In this document: one piece after another, positions 17,846-26,975 of the stretch
Layout of the letters: the number at the start of each line of letters is the position of its first letter
Numbering within the stretch: the stretch's first letter is position 1
From: Myxococcus stipitatus
GTDB lineage: Bacteria > Myxococcota > Myxococcia > Myxococcales > Myxococcaceae
DNA: 64,000 nucleotides
Assembly (NCBI RefSeq): GCF_021412625.1
Contig: NZ_JAKCFI010000008.1
Coordinates: 310,001 to 374,000, forward strand
Reading direction: 5' to 3'
The notes under the pieces: generated by a model
What the model was told of the DNA's origin: nothing
Database searches by the model: none
What the model saw: only the letters and a program-made list of their open reading frames with translations
Program-made: the position numbers and the translations under genes

Positions 17846-18259
17846 TCCTTCAAGGCCAACCAACTCCAGTTGATGCGCGCCATGCCGTCGTAGGTCAGCA
17901 GTCCCTGCCGCCAGAACTCTCGGAAGACACCTTCTGCCAGCCCTTCGCGGGAGCGCCGGTAGCGGAAGAGGGAGGACATAGGCCGGTGGCCCGGAGGGCG
18001 CCCCATGGCATGCCTGTACGTTCGTCTGCCCAGCCTTGATGCCCTCAACATTGACGATGGGGAAGAGGCCACGGATGAGCAGGGGAAACTGGCAGAATCC
18101 CGAGGCGTCCAGGTGCTCTTGACTCAGTGGAGCATCCACCACCGCGAATTCAGCGCGGCTCTCCTTCTTGAGCCTGTCGATGGCGGTGCCCGAGCCAACC
18201 TCGCCGAAGTAGAGATTCAAGGAGGTCCTGTCGCGGTAGAGCTCAGTCCAGCAAGTCAC
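17842..18259 (-). pseudogene. Broken PstS-like phosphate-binding protein
   Basis: Frame from 18259 down to about 18015 reads like the interior of a PstS-type periplasmic binding protein: WTELYRD, then EVGSGTAIDRLKKESRAEF, then AVVDAPLSQEHLDASGFCQF, then IRGLFPIVNVEGIKAGQ. The typical pattern is GSG...DFaasDaplk...FP...vPvVNlpGIkpGQ. There is an in-frame TGA just upstream, so the N-terminus and signal peptide are lost. Past GIKAGQ the frame turns into Pro/Arg composition while another frame (ending at 17842, VFREFWRQGLLTYDG) takes over. Truncated and probably frameshifted, so non-functional. Confidence 0.55.
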
Positions 18260-18399
18260 GGTGCACGGCGATCACAGGGGCCGGTACACGCTCCTCGCGA
18301 TGGCGCACTGGGGAAACCGAAGCTGGATAACAACGGGTGCTGCTCGACTACAGTAGCAACGCCTCCGCGTCTCGCCACCACCTCCCGAGGTCACCCACC

Positions 18400-18870
18400 A
18401 TGTCGAAGCTCGCGCCCTCGCGTCTCCTCGTTCTGGCCATCACCCTGCTGCTCGCCGCCACCACCGTCAGCGCCGCAGAACCCGCCGTCAGCCTGGGCGG
18501 CATCGTGATGCGCGTCTTCGACCGGAAGAAGGCGGACATCGTCACGACGGAGGAGGCCTCCGACCCCTATGGCATGAACGTGGACGCGCTCCTGCTGGTG
18601 AAGGTCCAGGGCACGTACGACGGCGACAAGCCGCTGAAGCTCACGCTCACCGCCAGCGCCCCCAAGGAGGAGACGGAGGCCGGCTCCCGCCGCGCCTGGA
18701 AGGTGACGCAGACCCGCGAGCTGTACACGCTGCCCGAGGGCGGCGTAGCGCAGGTGCCCTTCCTCCTGCCCTATCAGTGCTCGGGCACCGTGAAGGTCGT
18801 CGCCACGTTGACGGGCCCCGGCATCAAGGAGACCCGCAAGCTCGACACGGCCTTCCCCTGCGCGGAGTGA
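18400..18870 (+). CDS. Secreted protein of unknown function
   Basis: 156 residues. The ATG at 18400 starts a clear signal peptide (MSKLAPSRLLVLAITLLLAA, then TTVSAAEP); GAGG lies about 10 bases upstream. The mature part is strand-rich and Ig-like: KADIVTTEEASDPYGMNVDA, KPLKLTLTASAP, RELYTLPEGGVAQVPFLLPY, GTVKVVATLTGPG. Two Cys near the end could pair. No family recognised. Single-gene unit. Confidence 0.75.
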   Translation: MSKLAPSRLLVLAITLLLAATTVSAAEPAVSLGGIVMRVFDRKKADIVTTEEASDPYGMNVDALLLVKVQGTYDGDKPLKLTLTASAPKEETEAGSRRAWKVTQTRELYTLPEGGVAQVPFLLPYQCSGTVKVVATLTGPGIKETRKLDTAFPCAE

Positions 18871-18902
18871 GGCCCCGAGCGCGTCGTGTCCGGGCATCGC
18901 GC

Positions 18903-19184
18903 CTACACCAGCTGTGGCGCGGCCGTCACCGAGAGCAGGAACAACAGCGGCGGCGACACCACGAGCCACAGCCGGTGCTTCTCCAGCCGCTGGCGCGTCA
19001 GGAGCCACACCAGGCCGAACGCGGGGATGACCGCGAACGCCGCGCCCAGCAGACAGACCATCGACATGGGATTGTCGTCGCCCGGCCCTCTCACGATTCC
19101 CTGATAGGCACGCACATAGAACGAGAGCAGCAAGGCCCCGCTGCCGCCGACCACCCCGTACAACGACTTCTCGGCGATATTCAT
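18903..19184 (-). CDS. Small three-helix membrane protein
   Basis: 93 residues with three predicted membrane segments: about 8-28 (LYGVVGGSGALLLSFYV), 40-60 (MSMVCLLGAAFAVIPAFGLV) and 72-88 (LWLVVSPPLLFLLSV). Short, basic loops separate them. No family recognised. It lies divergently before the MoxR operon, with 167 bp between starts. Confidence 0.65.
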   Translation of the reverse strand: MNIAEKSLYGVVGGSGALLLSFYVRAYQGIVRGPGDDNPMSMVCLLGAAFAVIPAFGLVWLLTRQRLEKHRLWLVVSPPLLFLLSVTAAPQLV

Positions 19185-19351
19185 GGTGGCGGCAGACTAT
19201 CCAAACCCCAACTGTTTGTCATTCCGGCCCCCGTCACGAGCGAGCCAATTCCTCTCGTGTCAGCGAACGACGTCCGAGGTAGGGCGCGAGGAGCCCGCCC
19301 AGGCGACCCCTCGGATTGCCGGATGTCAGACCCGGCGGATAGCGTTCACGC

Positions 19352-20437
19352 ATGCCGGACATCCGCCTACCCGCCGAAGCGAAGTTCCAGAACGAGCTGC
19401 AAGCCCTCGCCGCGCACGACGACAAGGCACGCCCACCGGGCTGGGCCCTGTCACCCCGGGCGGTGGAGACCTACATCCTGGGCGCCAGCAAGCCCGTGGG
19501 TGGGGTGACGATTACGCCCAAGTATGTGGGCGACAAGGGGCTGGTGCAGGTGTGCATCGCCACGCTCGCGTCCGACCGGGCGCTGATGCTGGCGGGCGAG
19601 CCCGGCACCGCGAAGAGCTGGCTGTCGGAGCACCTGTCCGCCGCCATCAGCGGCACCTCCGCCCTCATCGTCCAGGGCACGGCCGGCACCAGCGAGGACC
19701 ACCTCAAGTACTCCTGGAACTACGCGCTGCTGCTCGCCAAGGGCCCCACGCCGGAGGCCCTGGTGCCCTCCCCCGTGCTGAGGGCCATGCGCGCCGGCAA
19801 GTTCGCCCGCTTCGAGGAGGTGACCCGCACCTCGCCCGAAATCCAGGACACGCTCATCTCCCTCCTGTCGGAGAAGCAGGTCTCCATCCCGGAGCTGGGC
19901 GAGGTGGTGAGCGCGCAGCGGGGCTTCAACCTCATCGCCACCGCGAACACGCGGGACCGGGGCGTCAACGAGATGAGCGCCGCGCTCAAGCGCCGCTTCA
20001 ACTTCGTCACCGTGCCCGTGGTGGAGGACCTGGAGCAGGAGATTCAAATCGTCACCCGGCGCGAGGCGGAGCTGCGCAATGACTATCAGGTCGGAGTGCC
20101 GCCACCCGCGGAGCTGTCCCGGATGTTGCTGACGCTGTTCCAGGAGCTGCGCCAGGGCGTGACGAAGGATGGGCAGACGAAGGTGCGCACGCCCAACGCG
20201 GTGCTGTCCACGGCGGAGGCCATCAGCGTGCTGTTCAACAGCTCCATCCTCGCCGAGCAGTTCGGAGGAGGCGCGGTGACGGCGAAGGAGCTGGCGGCGT
20301 CGTTGATGGGCGCGGTGGTCAAGGAGCAGGAAGGGGACGTCAAGGCGCTGCGCGAGTACATGGAGACGGTGGCCAAGGAGCGCCCCGGCGCGTGGAAGGA
20401 GCTGTACACCGCCAGCAAGAAGCTCCTGAGGGGCTGA
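19352..20437 (+). CDS. MoxR-type AAA+ ATPase (YehL-like), first gene of a four-gene system
   Basis: 361 residues. Walker A is GEPGTAKSWL (about 88-95). The Walker B region reads KFARFEEVTRTSPEIQDTLI, i.e. FEEV where most MoxR proteins have DEI/DEV. Sensor 1 is LIATANTRDRG and the arginine-finger segment ALKRRFNF. MoxR ATPases remodel proteins together with VWA-domain partners; here a VWA gene lies two genes downstream. The stop overlaps the next start (TGATG at 20435-20439). E. coli yehL, yehP and yehQ encode a similar ATPase, VWA and SWIM set. Probable role: the motor of the complex. Confidence 0.9.
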   Translation: MPDIRLPAEAKFQNELQALAAHDDKARPPGWALSPRAVETYILGASKPVGGVTITPKYVGDKGLVQVCIATLASDRALMLAGEPGTAKSWLSEHLSAAISGTSALIVQGTAGTSEDHLKYSWNYALLLAKGPTPEALVPSPVLRAMRAGKFARFEEVTRTSPEIQDTLISLLSEKQVSIPELGEVVSAQRGFNLIATANTRDRGVNEMSAALKRRFNFVTVPVVEDLEQEIQIVTRREAELRNDYQVGVPPPAELSRMLLTLFQELRQGVTKDGQTKVRTPNAVLSTAEAISVLFNSSILAEQFGGGAVTAKELAASLMGAVVKEQEGDVKALREYMETVAKERPGAWKELYTASKKLLRG

Positions 20438-22752
20438 TGGACCTGGACCTGCTTGGCCGGGTGCACCTGTTCCCGGTGCGCCACCACTCACCGCGCACGA
20501 CGCGGGTGCTCGTGCCATGGCTCGCCCGGGTGGAGCCGGAGGTGGTCCTCGTCGAGGGCCCCATCGACGCCACCGCGCTGGTGGACGTGCTGTGCGACGC
20601 GGAGACGAAGCCGCCCGTCGCCATCCTCGGCTACCGGACGGACGACACGCCGGGTTCGGCGATGTGGCCCTTCGCGGACTATTCGCCCGAGTACGCGGCG
20701 CTGCGCTGGGCCCGGAGTCACGGGGCCCAGGCGCGCTTCATCGACATCCCCACCGGCGTCAGCCTGGCCCTGGGCGCCCGCGAGGACGAGACACCTCCGC
20801 CGCTGGAGAGCGACGCGGTGGCGGCCGTCGCGGAGGACTCGGGAGAAGAGGAAGAGCCGCTCACGGAGCAGCTCGCGCGGCGGCAGGGCTACCGCTCGTT
20901 CGAGGAGCTGTGGGAGGCGCTGTTCGAGGCGCCGGACTGGACGCCCGAGGGCTTCAAGCCCGTGCTGCTCGCGTGGGCGGACCTGCTCAACACGGGGCCC
21001 CGGAGGGACCACCACCGCTGGAGAGACGCCTTCATGGCGCGCCAGATACTGGAGGTGGTGGCCAGCGGCGTCGCGCCGGAGCGCATCGCCGTCGTGGCGG
21101 GCGCGGCGCACGTGGCGGCGTTCCTGGCCCGGGACTTGGAGCCGGCGCTGGAGGCGAAGCTGCCGGCGGCCGTGCCGAGCGCGGTGACGGTGATTCCGTA
21201 CAGCTTCCCCCGGCTGTCGGAGCAGCTCGGGTACGGGGCGGGCAACCGCGCGCCGCACTTCTACCAGAAGGCCCACGAGGCCTCGTGCGACTTCCGGCGC
21301 GCGACGCTGGAGGTGCTGCTCGACTTCTCCGGGCACCTGCGGCTGCGAGGCTTCACCGCGTCGCTGGCGGACGTGCTGGAGGCGTACCGGCTGGCGCTGA
21401 CGCTGACGGACCTGCGGGAGAAGAGCGCGCCGGGGGTGGACGAGCTGAGAGAGGCCACCGTGGCCACGCTGTGCCGGGGCGACGCCACGCACGTGGACAG
21501 CTTCCTGTGGAAGAGCGCCGTGGGGCACCAGGTGGGCCGGGTGGCCAGCCGCATCGGGAAGAACTCGCTCCAGGCGGAGTTCTGGCGGGAGGTGGACGCG
21601 CGGAGGCTGCCTCGCACGGACAGCGCGGAGACGTTCTCCCTGCGGCTGAACAACGAGGTGGAGGTGGGCAGCTCCGTGTTCCTGCACCGGCTGCGCGTGG
21701 CGGGCATCCCCTACGCGGCGCTCACCGGCGCGGGGCAGCAGAAGCTCAAGCCCCACGAGGCCGGCGGCCACGCGGCGCTGTCCCGCGTGCGGGAGACGTG
21801 GGAGGCGCAGTGGACGCCGTCCACGGACGTCGCGCTGGTGGAGAAGATCATCCTCGGCGACTCGTTGGAGGCGGTGACGACGCGCGTGCTCCAGGAGCAG
21901 CTGGACGCCACGCGCGCCACGGCGGACGCAGCGCGGGTGCTACTGGAGGCGGTGACGACCAGCTGCCCGGTGACGATGGCGGCGGCCCTGCGGGTGTGCG
22001 ACGCGCACGCGTCGACGGACGCGGACCTGCCCTCGCTGGCCCAGGCGGCGCGCTCCCTGTCGGGGCTCGTGGCCTATGGCACGTCCCGGGCCCACGCCGA
22101 CGCGGGCGACGAGGCGGTGGCGCGGCTGTGCAAGAAGACCTTCTCCCGCGCCCTGCTGCGGCTGCGCGTCGCGTGCGACTGCGGCCCGGACGCGGTGGCG
22201 GACGTGCTGGAGGCGCTGCGCACGCTGCACGAGGTGGCGCTGGCGCAGCCCCTCGTCGACAAGGCGGGCTGGCTGACGGAGGCGCGCTGGCTGATGGCGA
22301 GCGACACCGTGCACCCCGCGGCGTCGGGCCTGTGCGCGGGCCTGCTGTACATCGCCCAGGAGCTGACGGAGGCGGAGGTGGCGCGGGAGGTGCGCCAGCG
22401 CGTGTCGCCCGCCGCGGACCCGGAGAAGGGCGCCGCATGGCTGGAGGGCTTCCTGCGGGTCAACGCCCTGGTGCTGGTGAAGAGCCGCGAGGTGGTGATG
22501 GCGCTGGACGCCTTCCTCCTGACGATGGAGCCGGAGCGCTTCCGTCAGACCCTCCCGGTATTGAGGAGGGCACTGAGCACGCTGGGTCACACCGAGCGCC
22601 GCTACCTGATGGAGAACGTGGTGGGCGGGCGCAAGCTGACGGAGCACGGCGGGGCGGCGAAGGCGGTGCTCGCGGAGAAGGACAAGGCGAAGCTCAAGGA
22701 CATGAGCGCGGAGCTGGGCAAGGCGCTCGACGACCTGGACGACCTGCTATGA
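20437..22752 (+). CDS. DUF5682 family protein
   Basis: 771 residues, start ATG at 20437 overlapping the ATPase stop. The N-terminal domain (1-250) has VHLFPVRHHSPRTT near residue 10 and VEPEVVLVEGPIDA near 30, then AVVAGAAHVAAFLA near 225. This pattern (xxRHHSP, LVEGP, AGAxHV) is like a TraB/ChaN/EreA-type fold in which His and Glu could form an active site; that reading is my inference. An acidic insert (SGEEEEPLTEQLARRQGYRS) follows, and the rest is helical. It is always-coupled here with MoxR and VWA genes. Function unknown. Confidence 0.82.
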   Translation: MDLDLLGRVHLFPVRHHSPRTTRVLVPWLARVEPEVVLVEGPIDATALVDVLCDAETKPPVAILGYRTDDTPGSAMWPFADYSPEYAALRWARSHGAQARFIDIPTGVSLALGAREDETPPPLESDAVAAVAEDSGEEEEPLTEQLARRQGYRSFEELWEALFEAPDWTPEGFKPVLLAWADLLNTGPRRDHHRWRDAFMARQILEVVASGVAPERIAVVAGAAHVAAFLARDLEPALEAKLPAAVPSAVTVIPYSFPRLSEQLGYGAGNRAPHFYQKAHEASCDFRRATLEVLLDFSGHLRLRGFTASLADVLEAYRLALTLTDLREKSAPGVDELREATVATLCRGDATHVDSFLWKSAVGHQVGRVASRIGKNSLQAEFWREVDARRLPRTDSAETFSLRLNNEVEVGSSVFLHRLRVAGIPYAALTGAGQQKLKPHEAGGHAALSRVRETWEAQWTPSTDVALVEKIILGDSLEAVTTRVLQEQLDATRATADAARVLLEAVTTSCPVTMAAALRVCDAHASTDADLPSLAQAARSLSGLVAYGTSRAHADAGDEAVARLCKKTFSRALLRLRVACDCGPDAVADVLEALRTLHEVALAQPLVDKAGWLTEARWLMASDTVHPAASGLCAGLLYIAQELTEAEVAREVRQRVSPAADPEKGAAWLEGFLRVNALVLVKSREVVMALDAFLLTMEPERFRQTLPVLRRALSTLGHTERRYLMENVVGGRKLTEHGGAAKAVLAEKDKAKLKDMSAELGKALDDLDDLL

Positions 22753-23960
22753 CCGTCGACCCGAAGACGTTGTCACGAGAGGACCGCGAGGCCCTGCTGC
22801 GCTGGCGGCTGGCGCTGGGCCCGGAGGCGGAGAAGAGCGGCGTGTGTCCGTCCCTGGGGGCGCTCGCGGACGTGGCCGGCACCGTGGGCCTGGGCGAGGG
22901 AGAGCTGGGGGAGCTGGATGGCGCGCTGTCGTTCGTCTACGGCGAGCAGCGCGGGGGCCGCGGGAGCTCGCAGCCGCGCATCCCCCAGTGGCTGGCCGCG
23001 CTGCGCGACTTCTTCCAGGACGACGTGGTGGCGCTGGTGCAGAAGGACGCCATCGAGCGCAGGAACCTCACCCAGCTGCTGTTCGAGCCGGAGACGCTGC
23101 CGTTCCTCGAGAAGAACGTGGAGCTGGTGACGACGCTGGTGAGCGCGCGCAACCTCATCCCGGACCAGGCCAAGGACATCGCGCGACAGATTGTCCGCGA
23201 GGTGGTGGAGGAGCTGCGCAAGAAGCTGGAGTCCAGCGTGCGCATGGCCGTGTTCGGAGCGCTCCGGCGAGACCTGACGAGCCCGCTGCCCATCGCGCGC
23301 AACATCGACTGGAAGCGCACCGTCCGCCACAACCTCAAGGGCTGGGACGCGGCGAACCAGCGGCTGGTGCCCGAGCGCTTCTACTTCTGGCCCAACCAGC
23401 AGAAGCGCCACGAGTGGGACGTGACGCTCGTGGTGGACCAGTCCGGTTCCATGGCGGAGAGCGTGGTGTACAGCTCGGTGATGGCGGCCATCTTCGCGTC
23501 GCTCAACGTGCTGCGCACGCGCCTGGTCCTGTTCGACACGGAGGTGGTGGACATGACGCCGGTGCTGGCGGACCCGGTGGACGTGCTGTTCTCCGCGCAG
23601 CTGGGCGGCGGCACGGACATCAACCGCGCGGTGGCCTACGCCATGGAGCACCACGTGGAGCGACCGGAGAAGACGCTCTTCCTGCTCATCACCGACCTGT
23701 TCGAGGGCGGTGACGCGGGGCAGCTGGTCGCCCGGCTGCGCCAGCTGGTGGAGTCGCACGCGAAGGTGCTGTGCCTACTGGCGCTGTCGGACAGCGGGAC
23801 GCCGTCGTACGACCAGGGGCTGGCGCGCGAGCTCACCGCGCTGGGCATCCCCTGCTTCGGGTGCACCCCGCGCAAGCTGGTGGAGGTGGTGGAGCGGGTG
23901 ATGCGCCACCAGGACCTGTCCTCGCTCGTCGAGTCCACGCGGGAGAAGCACCATGACTGA
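22749..23960 (+). CDS. VWA domain protein (CoxE/YehP-like)
   Basis: 403 residues; start ATGA overlaps the DUF5682 stop. Residues 1-215 are helical (FLEKNVELVTTLVSARNLIP, QIVREVVEELRKKLESS). The VWA domain follows: VTLVVDQSGSMAESVV supplies the DxSxS metal site at about 225-230, GGGTDINRA the Thr, and LLITDLFEGGD the Asp. The metal site is complete, so Mg-dependent ligand binding is expected. Proteins of this type are the usual targets or adaptors of MoxR ATPases. Confidence 0.9.
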   Translation: MTVDPKTLSREDREALLRWRLALGPEAEKSGVCPSLGALADVAGTVGLGEGELGELDGALSFVYGEQRGGRGSSQPRIPQWLAALRDFFQDDVVALVQKDAIERRNLTQLLFEPETLPFLEKNVELVTTLVSARNLIPDQAKDIARQIVREVVEELRKKLESSVRMAVFGALRRDLTSPLPIARNIDWKRTVRHNLKGWDAANQRLVPERFYFWPNQQKRHEWDVTLVVDQSGSMAESVVYSSVMAAIFASLNVLRTRLVLFDTEVVDMTPVLADPVDVLFSAQLGGGTDINRAVAYAMEHHVERPEKTLFLLITDLFEGGDAGQLVARLRQLVESHAKVLCLLALSDSGTPSYDQGLARELTALGIPCFGCTPRKLVEVVERVMRHQDLSSLVESTREKHHD

Positions 23961-26844
23961 GGTGCGCAGGCTCAAGCCCGGCATGGGCGCGATGACGGAG
24001 ATCATCAGCGACAAGGACGAGCTGACCAAGGGCGCGCAGCTCTTCGACGGCAAGCAGCTGGCGAACCTGTCGCGCTACGAGAACAAGCTCTTCGCGGACG
24101 CGTCCGGCTCCGGGGCGACGCCCTACAAGGTGTCGCTCGTCTTCAACGAGCCGCGCGAGGTGAAGGGGCGGTGCTCGTGCATGGCGGCGCGCTCGCGGCC
24201 CTTCTGCAAGCACGCGGCGGCGCTGCTGGTGGCCTGGTCGCGCACCCCGGACGCCTTCGTCACCGCGGACGCTCCCCCGGCGGGCGCGGCGGGCCCGGCG
24301 AGGAAGAGCGTGAAGAAGGGCAAGACGGAGGCGGTGGACCTGATGCGCTCGGGCGTGGAGCAGGTGTCCACGCTGGTGCGGGAGCTGGGTCTGTCGGGCG
24401 TGGCCTCGCTGGCGGCGGACCGGCCCCAGCAGGTGCGCGCGCTGGGCGAGGCGCTGCGCGCCAACGGGCTGCGCCGGCTGGCCGCGCGCGCGGTGGAGGT
24501 GGCGGGGCTGCTGGAGCAGGCCGTGGCGCGCACCGGCGCCTTCGAGCCTCCCGTCTTCACGGACCTGGTGGCGGACATGCTGCTGACGGCGCGCAAGGTG
24601 GAGAAGCACCTGGGCGGCGAGGCGTTGGAGGACCGCTACGTCGAGGAGCTCATCGGCAAGACGTGGACGAAGAAGGACCGGGCGCCCGCGGGCCCGCTGA
24701 CGCTGCTCGAGTACGCCTTCACCTCGCGCGTCACCCCGGACGATTACCTGGTGCGCGAGAGCCGCTTCCTTGAGCTGGGCTCTGGCCGGCACTACGCGGA
24801 GAAGCAGATCATCCCCGCCTTCCTCAAGCGCGTGGAGCCCAAGCGCAGCCACGCCGGCATGGTGCTGGTGGAGGCTCGGGGCGGACAGTACCCAGGCTTC
24901 GCGCCCCACCGGCTCGACCTGGAGGACACGCCGCGCTCGGAGCCGGTGGACGGGGACGCGCTGGGGCGGCTGGTGGACGCGGCGCTGCCGGACGTGGGCG
25001 CGGTGCTCACGGCCTTCCAGGAGCACCGCAAGGACGTCTTCGCGCCGGAGCTGCTGCCGGTGGCGGTGCGGGTGCGGACGCTGGTGGCCAGCGGCCAGCG
25101 CTCCCAGTGGGTGGACGACGAGGGACGGGGCGTGTTCCTGCCGGCGGACCCGCGCCTGGAGGAGCCGCTGGCGGCGGCGCTGGAGGGCGCGAGGCTGCGG
25201 GCGGTGCTGGGCGACCTGGGGCTGGAGGCGGCGCTGCCCACGCTGTTCCCGCTGGCGCTGGTGGTGGAGACGGAGGACGGGTTGGAGCTGCGGGGCCTGG
25301 GCCCGCCGGGGACGGAGGAGGAGGCGCGGGGGCGGCGGCGCGCGCGCCCGGCGGTGGCGACGGCTGTGGCGGTGCCCCGGAGCGGCTGGTCGGAGGCGGC
25401 GCGCGCGGCGGGCGCCTCGGAGGCGGCCATCGCGCTCGCGGAGGTGCGGGACGAGCTGGCGGAGCGCTTCTCCCACGGGCTGGCCTCCGTGTCCTCGCGC
25501 GCGGTGGAGCCGCTGGTGGCGCGGCTGCGGGAGCTGGGGCTGGAGAAGCCCGCGGCGCTGCTGGAGGCGCTCGCGCAGCGGCCGGACGCGGGGGCGCGGC
25601 TGGACGACTTCATCAAGGTCTACCAGGTGCTGGGCATCGCCCTGGTGCGACTGGCGGGCGTGGTGCAGGTGGACTCGGGCGCGCTGGAGCCCGTCGTCAC
25701 GCACCCGAGCGTCCGCGTGCGGCGGCCCCAGGCGCCGCTGCCCCCCGACGAGGCGCTGCGGCGGCGGGCCCGTGGCGAGCTGACGCGCTACGAGGCGGCG
25801 GAGCACATGGCGCGTCACTACGCGGCCCTGCCCCCGGAGGCGCTGCTGACGTCGCTCCATCCGACCTGGAGCGACGGCGCGGCGGGGCCCGCGCTGGCGG
25901 CGGCGCTGGCGAGGTTCGAGCGTCCCCGCGTGCTGGAGGTGGCCCGCCAGGCCCTGCACGAGCGCCATGGCCGCATGGTGCGGCGCACGGCCCTGCTCGT
26001 CCTGGCCCGGATGGGCGGCATCGAGGCGAAGGGGCTGCTGGAGGTCGTGGCGCGCGGGGACTCCGACGCCGGCCTGCGGCGGCGCGCCGTCACGCTGCTC
26101 GAGAACCTCCAGGCGGAGCGTCAGGGCCCCAAGGCCGTGGCGGAGCTGGCTCGAAAGCGCGGGGCGCTCGTGGCGCCGCTGGCCCACACCGCGCTGACGG
26201 CGGTGAAGAAGGACGCGCGCGACGGGGCGGTGGAGGCGCTGAAGGATTTGGGGCTGCCGCAGGTGATTTCCGTGCTGCGGCAGGTGCGGCACGCGGACCC
26301 GGCGCCCACGGTGCGCCGCCACGCGACGCTGGCGCTGGCGTGGCTGGGGGACGCGGACCTGCTGGACGCGGCGGTGCGCGCCGTGGAGGCGCGGGAGACG
26401 GACGAGGCCTCGGCGGAGGTCGCCGCCGAGGTGCTGGGCCTGCTGGGCGACTCACGGGGCGCGGAGGTGCTGCTGTGGGCCCTGGCCGACGGGTGGCGCG
26501 CGACCGACGCCGAGCAGGCCCTGCGCGAGCTGGGCCTGGGCATCCTGGAGCCAGCGCTGCGGCTGGCCGACGAGCGTCCAGAGGTGGTGGCGCGCAAGGA
26601 TGTGCGCGCGCTGTTCGACCGCCTGCCCGGAGAGCCCGTCGGCGCCGCGCTGCGCGCGCGCGTGGCGTCCTCCGTGGCGCACCCCGAGCGCATGGCGCGC
26701 CTCGAGGCCTACCTGACGCTCGCCACGGCGAACCTGCACGGCGCGGCGAAGCCGGTGGCCGAGGCGCTCCTCGCGCTGCCGGAGGTCGCCGCGGACAAGA
26801 AGCTCTCGCGCGCGGCGAAGAAGGCGCTCGGGCAGAAGGCGTGA
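23953..26844 (+). CDS. SWIM zinc-finger protein with HEAT-like repeats (YehQ-like)
   Basis: 963 residues; its start lies 8 bp inside the VWA gene end. The SWIM motif CxCx(n)CxH is seen as GRCSCMAARSRPFCKHAAAL near residues 73-90. Middle residues (about 115-640) are helical with no named domain. From about 660 to the end come HEAT-like units (RRTALLVLARMGGIEAKGLL, TVRRHATLALAWLGDADLLD). SWIM domains bind DNA or proteins, and HEAT arrays make protein contacts. It probably serves as the recognition or scaffold part of the four-gene complex. Confidence 0.86.
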   Translation: MTEVRRLKPGMGAMTEIISDKDELTKGAQLFDGKQLANLSRYENKLFADASGSGATPYKVSLVFNEPREVKGRCSCMAARSRPFCKHAAALLVAWSRTPDAFVTADAPPAGAAGPARKSVKKGKTEAVDLMRSGVEQVSTLVRELGLSGVASLAADRPQQVRALGEALRANGLRRLAARAVEVAGLLEQAVARTGAFEPPVFTDLVADMLLTARKVEKHLGGEALEDRYVEELIGKTWTKKDRAPAGPLTLLEYAFTSRVTPDDYLVRESRFLELGSGRHYAEKQIIPAFLKRVEPKRSHAGMVLVEARGGQYPGFAPHRLDLEDTPRSEPVDGDALGRLVDAALPDVGAVLTAFQEHRKDVFAPELLPVAVRVRTLVASGQRSQWVDDEGRGVFLPADPRLEEPLAAALEGARLRAVLGDLGLEAALPTLFPLALVVETEDGLELRGLGPPGTEEEARGRRRARPAVATAVAVPRSGWSEAARAAGASEAAIALAEVRDELAERFSHGLASVSSRAVEPLVARLRELGLEKPAALLEALAQRPDAGARLDDFIKVYQVLGIALVRLAGVVQVDSGALEPVVTHPSVRVRRPQAPLPPDEALRRRARGELTRYEAAEHMARHYAALPPEALLTSLHPTWSDGAAGPALAAALARFERPRVLEVARQALHERHGRMVRRTALLVLARMGGIEAKGLLEVVARGDSDAGLRRRAVTLLENLQAERQGPKAVAELARKRGALVAPLAHTALTAVKKDARDGAVEALKDLGLPQVISVLRQVRHADPAPTVRRHATLALAWLGDADLLDAAVRAVEARETDEASAEVAAEVLGLLGDSRGAEVLLWALADGWRATDAEQALRELGLGILEPALRLADERPEVVARKDVRALFDRLPGEPVGAALRARVASSVAHPERMARLEAYLTLATANLHGAAKPVAEALLALPEVAADKKLSRAAKKALGQKA

Positions 26845-26975
26845 GGCTCGGCCATCCGCGAGGAGACCGCGCGCGGCGGGCCCGATGTCGTGAGCCTCGG
26901 GCCATCCGCGAGGAGACCGCGCGCGGCGGGCCAGGAGGCGTGGGCCTCAGGCCGTCTGCGAGGAGACGGCGGGCC
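26842..26975. repeat. 50-bp-period tandem repeat, about 2.5 copies
   Basis: A 30-base block (GCCATCCGCGAGGAGACCGC plus GCGCGGCGGG) occurs identically at 26851-26880 and 26901-26930. A diverged third copy begins at 26951 (GCCGTCTGCGAGGAGACGGC). The spacing is exactly 50 bp. The third copy is the 3' end of the converging hydrolase gene, so the array looks like outward duplication of that gene's tail. It fills the gap between two converging stops. Confidence 0.8.

Noticed and set aside
19319..19365. Inverted repeat CGGATGTC/GACATCCG around the MoxR start codon
   Set aside because: The 8-base arms are 30 bases apart and one lies in the coding region, so chance is a sufficient explanation.
26842..26975. 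CRISPR-like array
   Set aside because: Only two to three copies, 20-base spacers that are themselves similar, and no cas genes. It is a plain tandem duplication.
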